From an uncultured Pelagibacteraceae bacterium (lineage in GTDB: Bacteria > Pseudomonadota > Alphaproteobacteria > Pelagibacterales > Pelagibacteraceae), in the NCBI GenBank assembly GCA_902635865.1, contig CACPPD010000003.1, positions 1 to 64,000 on the forward strand: a stretch of 64,000 bases of DNA. Reading direction: 5' to 3'. This document shows positions 1 to 10,963 of this stretch, in pieces; the first letter of the stretch is position 1; the number at the start of each line of letters is the position of its first letter. Below the pieces are notes generated by a model. The model did not search any database. It was not told where the DNA came from and worked only from the letters and a program-made list of their open reading frames with translations. The translations under genes and the position numbers were made by a program.

Positions 1-1
1 T

Positions 2-391
2 CTTATAGAAGCTAAAGATTTATTTAAAGAAAATTATCAAAAAAATCAAATTATGCATATGTTTATAAATAAATATATCGCAAATGGGAAATATTATTCA
101 AAATTAGAAGATGTTTTAGTTTCAGATTTTTTAAGTTTAGAGATTGAATTTATATCGCTACCTAACAATTTAGCATCTGATATAAGCAATGTATTAGAAA
201 GATATCAAATAAAAATAGAAAAATATTTTGAATACAATTATATAAAAAATTTTGATTTTGAAGAAGATACTGAATTTTCTTATAAGGTATTCAAAATGCA
301 AAATGGGTTTAATGAGAATGAAATATCATTAGTTCCAAAAAACAACAAAAAAATAGGTTTTTTTGAAAAATTTTTTCAACTATTTAGTTAG
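2..391 (+). CDS. C-terminal part of an FtsA-like (SHS2/1C-like) protein, truncated by window start
   Basis: Frame 2 is open from base 2 (LIEAKDLFKENYQKNQIMHMFINKYI...), so the 112-aa ORF is not the full gene. LEIEFISLPNNLASDISNVLERYQIKIEKYFEYNYI resembles the FtsA 1C region. C-terminus GFFEKFFQLFS looks like an amphipathic membrane-targeting helix. Located beside lpxC. Confidence 0.4.
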   Translation, partial: LIEAKDLFKENYQKNQIMHMFINKYIANGKYYSKLEDVLVSDFLSLEIEFISLPNNLASDISNVLERYQIKIEKYFEYNYIKNFDFEEDTEFSYKVFKMQNGFNENEISLVPKNNKKIGFFEKFFQLFS

Positions 392-455
392 AACTGTTTT
401 ATCTGGTAACATTTGTTGTTTTTATAAATCTTTTATATTTTATTAAAAACTACAT

Positions 456-1376
456 GTGTCATATTTAAATCAAAAAACAGTTAGAAATACAGTTTCATTT
501 AAAGGAATTGGTCTACACAGTGGATTGGATGTAAATATAAACATAAAAGCTGCGAAACCAAACTCTGGAATAGTTTTTAAAAGAATTGATTTGAAAGAAA
601 ATAATATTGTATATCCTAGCTTTATGAATGTCACAAGCACTTCACTTAACACAACTATTGAGAATGAATTTGGAGTGAAGGTTTCGACAATTGAACACTT
701 AATGGGAGCTTTATTTGGAATTGGGATTGATAATGTTATAATAGAAATAGATAATGAAGAAGTTCCAATTTTAGATGGTTCTGCAAAAGAATTTGTAGAA
801 AAAATCCTTACTGTTGGAATAGAAATAAGTAGCTCACCTATTAAAATAATTAAAATTGACAAAGCTATATCTTTTCAAGACGGAGATAGATTTATTTCTA
901 TTAAACCTTCTACTGTAAATTTTGATATAGATTATGAATTAAAATATGAAAATGAATTTATAGGAAATCAAAGAAATACTGTAAATGTATATGAAGATGA
1001 TTTGACAGATATTTTTAATTCTAGAACATTCTGTTTACATGAAGATATAGAATCGATTAAAAAAATAGGATTAGCTAAAGGTGGAAGTTTAGAAAATGCT
1101 TTAGTAGTAAAAGATAAAGAGCTGTTAAATCCTGGTGGATTAAGGAATAAAAAAGAATTTGTTAATCATAAAATTTTAGATTGCATAGGAGACTTATATA
1201 CATCTGGATATAGAATTGTTGGAAGCATCAAATGCTCTAAAGGTGGTCATTATTTAACAAATCAATTATTAAGAAAAGTATTTAATGATAAAGAAAATTT
1301 TTCAATAATAGAGATTAAAGAAAAAAACCTTCCACATACATTAATTAATAGAAATTTATTAAAATCAATTGCGTAG
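456..1376 (+). CDS. lpxC: UDP-3-O-acyl-N-acetylglucosamine deacetylase LpxC
   Basis: TVRNTVSFKGIGLHSG N-terminus, EHLMGALFGIGIDN, FVNHKILDCIGDLY motifs; GTG start. Confidence 0.95.
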   Translation: MSYLNQKTVRNTVSFKGIGLHSGLDVNINIKAAKPNSGIVFKRIDLKENNIVYPSFMNVTSTSLNTTIENEFGVKVSTIEHLMGALFGIGIDNVIIEIDNEEVPILDGSAKEFVEKILTVGIEISSSPIKIIKIDKAISFQDGDRFISIKPSTVNFDIDYELKYENEFIGNQRNTVNVYEDDLTDIFNSRTFCLHEDIESIKKIGLAKGGSLENALVVKDKELLNPGGLRNKKEFVNHKILDCIGDLYTSGYRIVGSIKCSKGGHYLTNQLLRKVFNDKENFSIIEIKEKNLPHTLINRNLLKSIA

Positions 1377-1423
1377 TTTTAAAGAATTATTTTAAAATAT
1401 AAAATAAAAGAGTATAACATTAC

Positions 1424-2254
1424 ATGCCTTTTATAAGTGTAGTAAATATTTTCTTAATTTCAATTTTACTTATTTCATGTTCAAAAGATATTGTTAAAAA
1501 ATCTACGATCAAAGAAACAAATTTAGAATTACAAATGATTGAGGCTTATGAAGAGGGTGTCAAAGAATTAAAAAGCGGTGACGCCTTATTTGCAGCAAAG
1601 AAATTCAATGAGGCTGAGGTTTTATTCCCACAATCTGAAATTGCCCCACGGGCAGCATTAATGGCAGCGTATTCTTATTATTCACAAAATTATTATGCGG
1701 ATTCAATAGCTGAATTAGAAAGATTTTTAAAAGTTTATCCAAATTATAAAGATATTTCTTATGCGGAATATTTAATGGGTTTATCCTACTACGAACAAAT
1801 AGTTGATGAAAAAAAAGACTTAAATTCAATTTCAAAATCGAAAAAAATTTTTTCAGGTATAGTTGATAAGTATCCCAACACAGACTTTGCAATTGATGCA
1901 CAATTTAAATTAGATTTAATAAATGATATATTGGCTGCAAAAGAAATGTATGTGGGTAGGTATTATGTTGATAGAAAAAAATGGATTGCAGCTATTAATA
2001 GATTTAAATTTGTAATAGATAACTATGAAACAACCATATATGTTGAGGAGGCTCTTCACAGATTAGTTGAAATTTATTATATTATTGGACTTGAAAATGA
2101 AGCTAAAAAATATGCAACTTTATTAGGATATAATTACCAATCTTCAGAATGGTACGAAAATACTTACAGTGTTTTTGATAAAAATTATCAAAAAACGAAA
2201 ATTCCAAAAAAAGATGATAGTATAATCAAAAAATTTAAATCTCTTTTCAATTGA
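1424..2254 (+). CDS. bamD: Outer membrane assembly lipoprotein BamD
   Basis: Lipobox-like LLISCSKD, TPR-type repeats (AAKKFNEAEVLFPQSEIAPRA), lies between lpxC and ligA. Confidence 0.85.
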   Translation: MPFISVVNIFLISILLISCSKDIVKKSTIKETNLELQMIEAYEEGVKELKSGDALFAAKKFNEAEVLFPQSEIAPRAALMAAYSYYSQNYYADSIAELERFLKVYPNYKDISYAEYLMGLSYYEQIVDEKKDLNSISKSKKIFSGIVDKYPNTDFAIDAQFKLDLINDILAAKEMYVGRYYVDRKKWIAAINRFKFVIDNYETTIYVEEALHRLVEIYYIIGLENEAKKYATLLGYNYQSSEWYENTYSVFDKNYQKTKIPKKDDSIIKKFKSLFN

Positions 2255-2255
2255 G

Positions 2256-4286
2256 ATGAATAAAAAAGAAATTCAAAAAAAATACAATAATAAAATTAAA
2301 TTAATTAATAAATACAATGTTAATTATTATGATAAAAGTAATCCGATTGTTAACGATCAAGTTTATGACAAATTAAAAAAAGAAATTTTACAACTTGAAA
2401 TTGATTATAATTTTTTAAAATCAGCAACATCGCCTTCAAAAATTATTGGACATAAACCATCAAGGAATTTTAAAAAGTCAACACATAAAGTTCCTATGCT
2501 GTCTTTAGGAAATGCTTTTTCCCAAGAAGATTTGGATAATTTTGAAAAAAAAATAAAAAATTTTTTATCTTTAAAGGAAAAAAAGGAAATTTATTATAAC
2601 GCAGAACCCAAAATTGACGGAATTTCTGCTTCTTTAACATATAAACAGGGTAAGTTTTATAAGGGTCTTTCTAGAGGAGACGGAAAAGAGGGTGAAGATA
2701 TAACAGAAAATCTTGCAACTATTAGTGATATACCAAAAGTAATTTCATCTGAAGATTTTCCTGAGGAGATAGACATTAGAGGGGAGGTGTTTATTCAAAA
2801 TAGCGATTTTAAAAATTTAAATGATAAATTTGCAAATCCTAGAAATGCAGCCTCTGGATCTTTAAGACAAAAGAACCCAAATGATACAAAAAAAATTCCT
2901 TTAAAATTTATTGCTTATGCTTTTGGATATGAAAAAGGTTTACTGGTAAAAAACCAGTCTGATTTTATTAATAAATTAAGTGAATGGGGATTTAAAATTA
3001 ATCCATTAAATAAATTAATTTCTGGAGTAAAAAATTTAATTCAAAATTATAATGAAATTGAAAAAAAAAGAGTAAACTTAGATTTTGATATAGATGGGAT
3101 TGTTTATAAAGTTAATGATTTTTCTATGCAAAAAAGATTGGGAAATATAGCTAATGCTCCAAGATGGGCAATAGCTCATAAGTTTTCATCTGATAAGGCA
3201 ATTTCTAAAATACTAGATATTGAAATTCAAGTTGGAAGAACTGGAGCTTTAACTCCGGTAGCAAAAATAAAACCAATAAATATTGGTGGAGTTGTTGTAT
3301 CTAATGCAACACTACACAATGAAGACGAGATAAAAAGAAAAGATATAAGAATTGGTGACACAGCTGTTATAGAGAGAGCAGGCGATGTAATACCTCATAT
3401 ACTTTCAATTGATGCAAAAAAAAGATCGAAAGATAGTGAAAAATTTATATTTCCAAAAAAATGTCCTTCATGTGGATCAGAAACGATCAAGGAATTTAAC
3501 GCTTTAACCAAAAAAACAGACGCAGTAAGAAGATGTTCTAGCGAAGGTTATTATTGTGAAAAAATTTCTATTGAAAAATTAAAGCATTTTGTCTCAAAAG
3601 AGGCTTTTAATATAGATGGTTTAGGAAAAAAAATAATTGAAGGTTTTTGGAAATCAAAATTTATAAAATTTCCACAAGATATATTTAAATTAAACTATGA
3701 TAAAATTGAAAAACTTGAAGGATGGGGAAAACTATCTGTTGAAAATTTAAAATATTCTATAAATCAAAAAAAAAATATATCTTTAGAAAGATTTATATAT
3801 TCTTTAGGTATTAGACATATAGGATTGGAAAATGCGAAATTATTGTCTAAATATTTTGTTTCATTTTTAAAATTTAAAAACTTATCTAAAACAAATATGT
3901 ATAAAGATTTATTAAATATTGATGGAATTGGTGAAACGCAAATTAACTCAATAAAAAGATTTTTTCAAAATAAAATAAATCTAGAAGTTCTGAGTGAATT
4001 AGAAAAGGTTTTAAAAATAAAAAATGCTTCACCTAAAAGATTTGATGGACTTCTTAATAATAAATCATTTTTAGTAACTGGAAAATTAAACGGTATAAGC
4101 AGAGCAGAGGTAAAATCTTTAATAGAAGAAAACTCAGGTACAATTGTGAGCACTGTTTCAAAAAAATTAAATTATTTAATTACAGGTGAAAAACCAACTA
4201 AAAATAAATTAGATAATGCTAAAAAGTTAAAGATAAAAATTATAGATCAAGTTGAGTTTTTAAAAATGCTAAATAAAAGTAGCTAA
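2256..4286 (+). CDS. ligA: NAD-dependent DNA ligase
   Basis: EPKIDGISASLTYKQG adenylation motif, Cys4 zinc finger CPSCGSE...CSSEGYYC, HhH repeats, C-terminal BRCT. Confidence 0.97.
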   Translation: MNKKEIQKKYNNKIKLINKYNVNYYDKSNPIVNDQVYDKLKKEILQLEIDYNFLKSATSPSKIIGHKPSRNFKKSTHKVPMLSLGNAFSQEDLDNFEKKIKNFLSLKEKKEIYYNAEPKIDGISASLTYKQGKFYKGLSRGDGKEGEDITENLATISDIPKVISSEDFPEEIDIRGEVFIQNSDFKNLNDKFANPRNAASGSLRQKNPNDTKKIPLKFIAYAFGYEKGLLVKNQSDFINKLSEWGFKINPLNKLISGVKNLIQNYNEIEKKRVNLDFDIDGIVYKVNDFSMQKRLGNIANAPRWAIAHKFSSDKAISKILDIEIQVGRTGALTPVAKIKPINIGGVVVSNATLHNEDEIKRKDIRIGDTAVIERAGDVIPHILSIDAKKRSKDSEKFIFPKKCPSCGSETIKEFNALTKKTDAVRRCSSEGYYCEKISIEKLKHFVSKEAFNIDGLGKKIIEGFWKSKFIKFPQDIFKLNYDKIEKLEGWGKLSVENLKYSINQKKNISLERFIYSLGIRHIGLENAKLLSKYFVSFLKFKNLSKTNMYKDLLNIDGIGETQINSIKRFFQNKINLEVLSELEKVLKIKNASPKRFDGLLNNKSFLVTGKLNGISRAEVKSLIEENSGTIVSTVSKKLNYLITGEKPTKNKLDNAKKLKIKIIDQVEFLKMLNKSS

Positions 4287-5963
4287 CCAGCTTCTTTCAT
4301 TTGGATTTAAATATTTTGCTATTCTTGTATAAACTTCTAAATGATATTTAAAAAGGTAGTTTTTCTCATCAATTGTTAATAAATCGAAATTTATTAAATC
4401 TTTTTCTATAGGTGCCATTGTTAAATTTTGAAATGACAATTTTTTTTTTACTTTTTTAACATAAACTAAATTTTCAATCCTAATTCCATATTCATTAGTT
4501 TTATAATACCCAGGTTCATTACTTAAAATCATACCTTCTCTTATTTTAACTGAATTTATTTTTGAAATTGATTGAGGTCCTTCATGAACATTAAGAAAAA
4601 AACCAACACCGTGTCCTGTCCCATGCGCGTAATCTAGGTTACTTTTATTTAAAAATTTTCTTGCTCTTTTGTCAATTTTTTTACCTGTGTCATCTTTATT
4701 AATATCAGTCTTAGCAACAGCAATATGACCTTTTAATACTTTTGTGAAAATATTTTTGATACTATGTTTCTGTTTGGAAAAACATATTGTTCTTGTGACA
4801 TCAGTTGTCCCATACTTATATTGCCCACCTGAGTCACATAGTAAAATATCATTTCTATTAATAGTTTTGCATTTTTCTTTTTTTGCACGGTAATGAACAA
4901 TAGCACCATTTTCGCCTGAGCCCGCTATTGTATCAAAACTAGGATATAGATAGTTTTTATTTAATTTTCTAAAATTTTCTAATTTCTTGGCCGCTTCTAC
5001 TTCTGTAATTTTCTTTTTATTAATTTTTTTTATCCAAAATAAAAATTTGGTTAATGCTACTCCATCAAAGACATGAGCATTAACCATATTCTTAATCTCT
5101 GTTTTATTTTTGATTGCTTTTAAAAGATAAATTGGATCTTCTCTTTTTATGATCTTAAATTTAGACTTAATTAAATTTTCATAAAATATTGAACAAGATT
5201 TATCATCTACAATAAAGTTTTTTCCCTTAAGATGTAGTATTTTGCTTGGTAAAGAATTTAAGTCTAAAAATTCATCTTTCTTAATAATTTTATTTTTTAA
5301 TAATTGCTTACATTTTTTAAGATTACTTATAAATAGTATTTTTTTTGATTTACTTAATATCAATCTTGAATTGGGAATTGGACTGTTGGGACCATCTCCA
5401 CCTCGTACATTTAAAGTCCATGCAACATTTTCTGGCGCACTGATAAAAATATAATCAGATTTATTTTTTTTTAAATATTTAGTTATTTTATTTAATTTAG
5501 AATTAACACTTTCACCAACAATATTTTTATCTAAAGAAAAAAATGGGATAGAAGCATGTTCTTTCTGTTTTTTAATTTCATCAATTAGATTTTTTTTAAC
5601 ATATTTGATTTTATTGTGTTTTAAAAAATAATTTTTAATTTGAGTATTGGTAAATAACTTTGGATCTATGCCAAGTGTAAGATTTTTAAACAAATTACAA
5701 TCTATTAATTTTTCAAATCCATAAATTTTAAAATTTTTTCCACTCTCAATTTTACTTTGAATTGTATATCTTCCATCAGTAAACAAATAATTTTTATTTT
5801 TAAGAATTATGGCTAAACCAGCAGATCCACTAAAGTTTGAGATAACCTCTAATCGATTTAATTTTGAATATTCCGTAAAATAATCATCATTTTTTGGAAT
5901 TACATAGCCATCAATTTCATATTTTTTAAATTTACTTCTTAATTCTTTTATGTGATTTTTCAT
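4269..5963 (-). CDS. pepP: Xaa-Pro aminopeptidase (M24 family)
   Basis: GTTDVTRTICF, YAHGTGHGVGFFLNVHEGPQ, SNEPGYY metallopeptidase motifs. Confidence 0.9.
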   Translation of the reverse strand: MKNHIKELRSKFKKYEIDGYVIPKNDDYFTEYSKLNRLEVISNFSGSAGLAIILKNKNYLFTDGRYTIQSKIESGKNFKIYGFEKLIDCNLFKNLTLGIDPKLFTNTQIKNYFLKHNKIKYVKKNLIDEIKKQKEHASIPFFSLDKNIVGESVNSKLNKITKYLKKNKSDYIFISAPENVAWTLNVRGGDGPNSPIPNSRLILSKSKKILFISNLKKCKQLLKNKIIKKDEFLDLNSLPSKILHLKGKNFIVDDKSCSIFYENLIKSKFKIIKREDPIYLLKAIKNKTEIKNMVNAHVFDGVALTKFLFWIKKINKKKITEVEAAKKLENFRKLNKNYLYPSFDTIAGSGENGAIVHYRAKKEKCKTINRNDILLCDSGGQYKYGTTDVTRTICFSKQKHSIKNIFTKVLKGHIAVAKTDINKDDTGKKIDKRARKFLNKSNLDYAHGTGHGVGFFLNVHEGPQSISKINSVKIREGMILSNEPGYYKTNEYGIRIENLVYVKKVKKKLSFQNLTMAPIEKDLINFDLLTIDEKNYLFKYHLEVYTRIAKYLNPNERSWLATFI

Positions 5964-7996
5964 TTAATTCTCCTCTGATATCTTATCCAACCAGGACTTC
6001 TTGTACCCTCTTCAATTTCAAAATCTTGATTAAAATCAAAATCATCATCATTATTAATTTCCTCATCAAAGAAAGAGTTTTTTTCTAAATGTTTTTCTGG
6101 AAGTTCATCAACAAATCTTGAAGCCATGCTATCAATCCAATCTCCTTGATAAAATCTATTCATTGAAAAGGAAATGATAGCTTTTTTCTTTGCTCTTGTA
6201 ATTCCTACATATGCTAACCGTCTTTCTTCCTCAAGGCCACTTTGACCTTTTTCTTCGATAGATTTTTGGTGTGGAAACAAACCTTCCTCCCATCCAGGTA
6301 AAAATACAACATCAAACTCTAAACCTTTTGCTGCGTGCATAGTCATCATGTTAATTTTTTCACCATCCCATTCCTGATCTACAGACGTTGCTAAAGAAAC
6401 GTGCTCTAAAAAACTTTCTAGATTGTCAAATTCTTTCATTGCACTTAATAACTCTTTAATGTTTTCTAATCTATTTTCATTATCTAAGTCTTTTTTATTT
6501 TTAAGCATTGCTGAATATCCTGATTCATCCAAAACAATTTGTAATAATTTAATATGACTTGATTTTTTTATAATTAAATCGTTTCTCCACTTCATCAAAG
6601 AATTGATAAATGCACCAAGACCAATTTTAGCTTTCGGTTTAATTAAATTCTGTTCAAGCATTTTTATTGATGCTCTTTCTAAATTTAAATTATTTTCCTT
6701 AGCAAACTCATAGATATTTTTTAAAGTACTATCACCTATCGATCTTTTAGGGTTATTTACTATTCTTTCAAAAGCCAAGTCATCTTTTTCCTGATGAATC
6801 AATCTTAAATATGCAACACAATCTTTAATTTCGGCTCTTTCATAAAATTTTGTACCACCCAATATTCTATAAGGCATTCCAATTTTTAAAAATCTTTCCT
6901 CAAATTCACGTGTTTGAAAAATTGCTCTAACTAATATTGCTATATTATTATACGAAAACTTTTTTTTTATTTTTTTTTCAATTTCATCAGAAATCCCAGT
7001 TGCTTCATCTTTACCATTTTTAAAACAGTTTAATTGCACTGGATCACCCTCTTCCATTGTAGTAATCAGTGTTTTTCCAACTCTATTTTGATTATTAGAA
7101 ATAAGGTCTGAAGCAACTGATAAAATATTCTGTGAGGATCTGTAATTTTGTTCTAATCTTATTACTTTTGTATTCTCATATACTTTGTCAAATTCTAAGA
7201 AATTTTTAATTTCTGCGCCTCTCCAACTATAAATTGATTGATCATCGTCTCCAACACAGCAAATATTTTTATTTTTTTCTGAAAGTAGATTAAGCCATTT
7301 ACTTTGAATAAGATTTGTATCTTGATATTCATCAACAAGAATATATTTAAAATTTTTTGAGTATATTTCTCTAATATCTTTATTAAATTCTAAAATTTTT
7401 ACAGCATGCAAAATAAGATCTCCGAAGTCACAAGAGTTGAGGTCAATTAATTTTTTTTGATAAGTTTTATAAAGTGGAAGAATTGTTTTTTCATAAAGAT
7501 CTTTTTTATTTATTACTACTTCATTAGGATAAAATCCTTTATTTTTCCAACGATCAATTATTGCCAATATAAATTTTGGTGACAATTGTTTGATATCAAT
7601 ATTTTCAGCTTTACAAATATTCTTTATAAGTCTTATCTGATCGTCTGTATCAATAATAGTAAAATTAGAATTTAGGTTTGCAGCAGATGCATGTTTTCTT
7701 AATAATTTTGCACAAATTGAGTGAAATGTACCAAGCCAAGAAAGCCCAACTGCTGTAGAACCTAGTATTTTACTAACTCTATTTTGCATTTCCTTAGCAG
7801 CTTTGTTAGTAAACGTGACTGCTAATATTTGATTTGGGAATGCCTTTTTTTCTTTGATAATATTAGCTATTCTTGAGGTTAAAACTTTTGTTTTTCCAGA
7901 TCCAGCACCAGCCACAATCAAAAGAGGACCATCTAGATGCAGAACAGCTTCTTTTTGAGCATCATTTAAATTTTTTAAATAATCTTTGTTTATCAT
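5960..7996 (-). CDS. uvrD: UvrD/PcrA-type DNA helicase II
   Basis: AGAGSGKT Walker A, VDEYQDTN, QNYRSSQNIL, VGITRAKK SF1 motifs. Confidence 0.95.
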   Translation of the reverse strand: MINKDYLKNLNDAQKEAVLHLDGPLLIVAGAGSGKTKVLTSRIANIIKEKKAFPNQILAVTFTNKAAKEMQNRVSKILGSTAVGLSWLGTFHSICAKLLRKHASAANLNSNFTIIDTDDQIRLIKNICKAENIDIKQLSPKFILAIIDRWKNKGFYPNEVVINKKDLYEKTILPLYKTYQKKLIDLNSCDFGDLILHAVKILEFNKDIREIYSKNFKYILVDEYQDTNLIQSKWLNLLSEKNKNICCVGDDDQSIYSWRGAEIKNFLEFDKVYENTKVIRLEQNYRSSQNILSVASDLISNNQNRVGKTLITTMEEGDPVQLNCFKNGKDEATGISDEIEKKIKKKFSYNNIAILVRAIFQTREFEERFLKIGMPYRILGGTKFYERAEIKDCVAYLRLIHQEKDDLAFERIVNNPKRSIGDSTLKNIYEFAKENNLNLERASIKMLEQNLIKPKAKIGLGAFINSLMKWRNDLIIKKSSHIKLLQIVLDESGYSAMLKNKKDLDNENRLENIKELLSAMKEFDNLESFLEHVSLATSVDQEWDGEKINMMTMHAAKGLEFDVVFLPGWEEGLFPHQKSIEEKGQSGLEEERRLAYVGITRAKKKAIISFSMNRFYQGDWIDSMASRFVDELPEKHLEKNSFFDEEINNDDDFDFNQDFEIEEGTRSPGWIRYQRRIK

Positions 7997-8030
7997 TTAA
8001 AATAATACTTTATAAACTTTGATTATCAAT

Positions 8031-9521
8031 ATGAGCAAAACAAACTTTTTTGTAAAATTTTTTAAAAACATAAATAATTTTATTAATAATCTTTTAGAGA
8101 AAAATTTAAACAAGTTAAATTCTAAAAATTTAAGCTTTTTATTTAAAAATAATAAAATAATTTTAACTTTTGTCGCACTTTTTGTTATTTTTATATCTTA
8201 TTTATTATCCCCCACCTTTTATAACCAAAGTGATATTTCAAAAAAGTTAAAAAATGAACTTCGTAGTAAATTTGATTTAGATTTCGAATTTTCTCAAGAC
8301 ATAAAATATAATATTTTTCCAAGACCACATTTTTCAACTTCTGACTCAATAATTTTAAAACATCAAAAAAAAATTTCAAAAATAAATAAATTAAATATTT
8401 ATATTTCATTAGATAATCTTCTATCATTAAAAAATATTCAAATTAGGGATTTAATTTTAGAAAATGCTAATTTTGATTTAAATTACAAGAATTACGACTT
8501 TTTTCTTGAGTTATTAAAAAAAAATTTCAACAAAGGAAATTTGAAAATTAAAAATAGCAATGTTTTTTTCAGATATCAAGAAGATGAGGTTTTGTTTATA
8601 AGTAAAATTTCTAAAATGAAATATTATTACGAGCCAAAAGAATCTAAAAATATTATCTATGCAGAAAATGAAATATTTAATATTCCATTTTCAATAGAGT
8701 CTTTTTTTGGCAAAGACAAAAATAAAATTTTTTCTTCAATAAATCTCAATATTATCAAACTTAAAATCGAAAATGAACTAATTTTTGAAAATGAAAAAAA
8801 AAGTGGTAAAGCTCAATTTATTTTTAATAAATTAAAAAGAGGTGCAGAATATCGAATTGAAAAAAATTTATTTAATTTCTATTATTTTGACAAAATAGAA
8901 CAACCAAAAGTAATATATAAGGGTAAATTCAATTTTAAACCTTTTTATGCAAAATTAAATGGTGATGTAGATGAATTAAATTTAAATTATTTATTTAGTT
9001 CTGATGGTATTATTGCACAACTATTGAAAACTGAAATATTTAACAATAAAAATATTGATTTTGAATTAAATATAAATGCTGACAATATTTATAAAAACAA
9101 TATTTTTAAAACTATTAATCTAAATTCAAAAATTCAAGAAGGTCTAATAGATATAGATAATACAAAATTTCGATGGAGAGATGTTGCTGATTTTGAATTA
9201 ATAGAAAGCTTAATTTTTGTAAAAAATGGAGAGTTAGTCCTAGATGGAAAATTAAAAATAAATATTAAGGATTTTAATAAGATATATAAATTTTTGTTAA
9301 CACCCAAAAATTTTAGAAATGAAATTAAACAAATTGACTTAAATTTTACATATAATTTTGATCAAAAAGTAGCTGAGCTAAAAGATATTAAAATTGATAA
9401 TAAAATTAATCAGAATATTAATAAAATTTTAAACAGTGTAATTTTAAAAAAAGACAATCTGCACAACAAAATTTATTTTAAAAACTTATTAAATGAGGCA
9501 ATTAGGAGTTACGCAGGATAA
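8031..9521 (+). CDS. AsmA-like membrane-anchored protein
   Basis: N-terminal TM segment and long beta-rich AsmA/DUF748-like organisation; ATG at 8031 preferred over TTG at 8019. Confidence 0.55.
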   Translation: MSKTNFFVKFFKNINNFINNLLEKNLNKLNSKNLSFLFKNNKIILTFVALFVIFISYLLSPTFYNQSDISKKLKNELRSKFDLDFEFSQDIKYNIFPRPHFSTSDSIILKHQKKISKINKLNIYISLDNLLSLKNIQIRDLILENANFDLNYKNYDFFLELLKKNFNKGNLKIKNSNVFFRYQEDEVLFISKISKMKYYYEPKESKNIIYAENEIFNIPFSIESFFGKDKNKIFSSINLNIIKLKIENELIFENEKKSGKAQFIFNKLKRGAEYRIEKNLFNFYYFDKIEQPKVIYKGKFNFKPFYAKLNGDVDELNLNYLFSSDGIIAQLLKTEIFNNKNIDFELNINADNIYKNNIFKTINLNSKIQEGLIDIDNTKFRWRDVADFELIESLIFVKNGELVLDGKLKINIKDFNKIYKFLLTPKNFRNEIKQIDLNFTYNFDQKVAELKDIKIDNKINQNINKILNSVILKKDNLHNKIYFKNLLNEAIRSYAG

Positions 9522-10897
9522 ATCATTTTTTTAGGATCAACTATCTTGTTGTAATTTTTTTCATTTATTAATCTGGTTTTTAAAGCTTCATGTTTTAGAG
9601 TTGTATTATTTTTAAGAGCTGTTTTAGCTATTTTTGCAGCATTATCATAACCTATGTGTGGAGCTAAAGCTGTTACTAGCATCAATGAATTATCTAAATG
9701 TTCTTTTATTTTTTTTTTATTGGCCTTTATTCCTTTTACACAGAAATTTGCAAAATTTTTTGTGCTGTCTGCGATTAAATCTATTGATTGTAATATGTTA
9801 TGTGCAATCAAAGGTTTAAAAACATTAAGTTCAAAATGGCCATGAGATCCTGCCATAGTTATCCCATTGTGGTTTCCAATAACTTTGACACAAACCATTG
9901 TTACTGCCTCACACTGAGTTGGATTTACTTTTCCTGGCATTATAGATGAACCTGGCTCATTTTCAGGAAGAATTAATTCTCCATAACCTGCTCTGGGTCC
10001 AGAGCCAAGGAAACGAATATCATTCGATATTTTCATTAATGCAACTGCACAAGTATTTAGAGCTCCAGAAAAATTTACAATTGCATCATGAGCAGCAAGT
10101 TCCGCAAATTTATTTGGAGCAGGTTTAAATTTTATTTTAGTAAATTTAGCTATTTCTTTGACAATTTTTTTGTCAAAATTTTTCTTTGAATTTATTCCAG
10201 TACCTACTGCCGTACCACCTTGAGCAAGAAATAATATTTCTTTTAATGCGTATTCTATTCTTTCAATACTTTTTTTTACTTGAAAATGATATCCCGAAAA
10301 CTCTTGTCCAAGAGAAAGTGGTGTAGCATCTTGAAGATGAGTTCTTCCAATTTTAACTATATTCTTAAATTCACTAGATTTTTTTTTCAATTCTTTTTCT
10401 AAAATTTTTAAGTTAGGTAGCATTTTATTAATTGCTTCTTTAGCTATAGATATATGCATTGCAGTTGGAAAAACGTCATTAGTAGATTGTGATTTATTAA
10501 CATGATCATTAGGATGAACAGGTTTTTTTGATCCTTTTTTTCCACCTAAAATTTCTATTGCCCTATTAGCAACAACCTCATTTACATTCATATTTGTTTG
10601 CGTGCCTGAACCTGTTTGCCAAACTTTTAAAGGAAAATTTTTGTCCAGCTTACCTTTAATCACCTCATCAGATGCTTTGATTATTGCTTTAGAAATTCTA
10701 TTATTAATTAATTTATCTTTTGCATGCACTATTGCAGCTGATCTTTTAATTACTGCAATTGATTTAATAATTGAAATATTAACTAAAATTTTACCTATAT
10801 TAAAAAATTTATTAGATCTTTGAGTAGAAGCGCCCCAATATTTGTCATTTGAGACATTTATACTTCCTATACTGTCAAATTCTTTTCTTAATTTCAT
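9509..10897 (-). CDS. fumC: Class II fumarate hydratase
   Basis: GSGTQTNMNVNEV, GSSIMPGKVNPTQCEA fumarase/aspartase signature. Confidence 0.97.
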   Translation of the reverse strand: MKLRKEFDSIGSINVSNDKYWGASTQRSNKFFNIGKILVNISIIKSIAVIKRSAAIVHAKDKLINNRISKAIIKASDEVIKGKLDKNFPLKVWQTGSGTQTNMNVNEVVANRAIEILGGKKGSKKPVHPNDHVNKSQSTNDVFPTAMHISIAKEAINKMLPNLKILEKELKKKSSEFKNIVKIGRTHLQDATPLSLGQEFSGYHFQVKKSIERIEYALKEILFLAQGGTAVGTGINSKKNFDKKIVKEIAKFTKIKFKPAPNKFAELAAHDAIVNFSGALNTCAVALMKISNDIRFLGSGPRAGYGELILPENEPGSSIMPGKVNPTQCEAVTMVCVKVIGNHNGITMAGSHGHFELNVFKPLIAHNILQSIDLIADSTKNFANFCVKGIKANKKKIKEHLDNSLMLVTALAPHIGYDNAAKIAKTALKNNTTLKHEALKTRLINEKNYNKIVDPKKMIYPA

Positions 10898-10963
10898 TGA
10901 TTAATTTCAAGCAACAAATATCTTTTAATATACAATAATTTTATAAAAACATACAGGAGCATT

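Noticed and set aside
470-862. 130-aa minus-strand ORF inside lpxC
   Set aside because: Antisense shadow ORF; Ser/Ile/Pro-rich composition typical of reverse-complement reading of AT-rich genes
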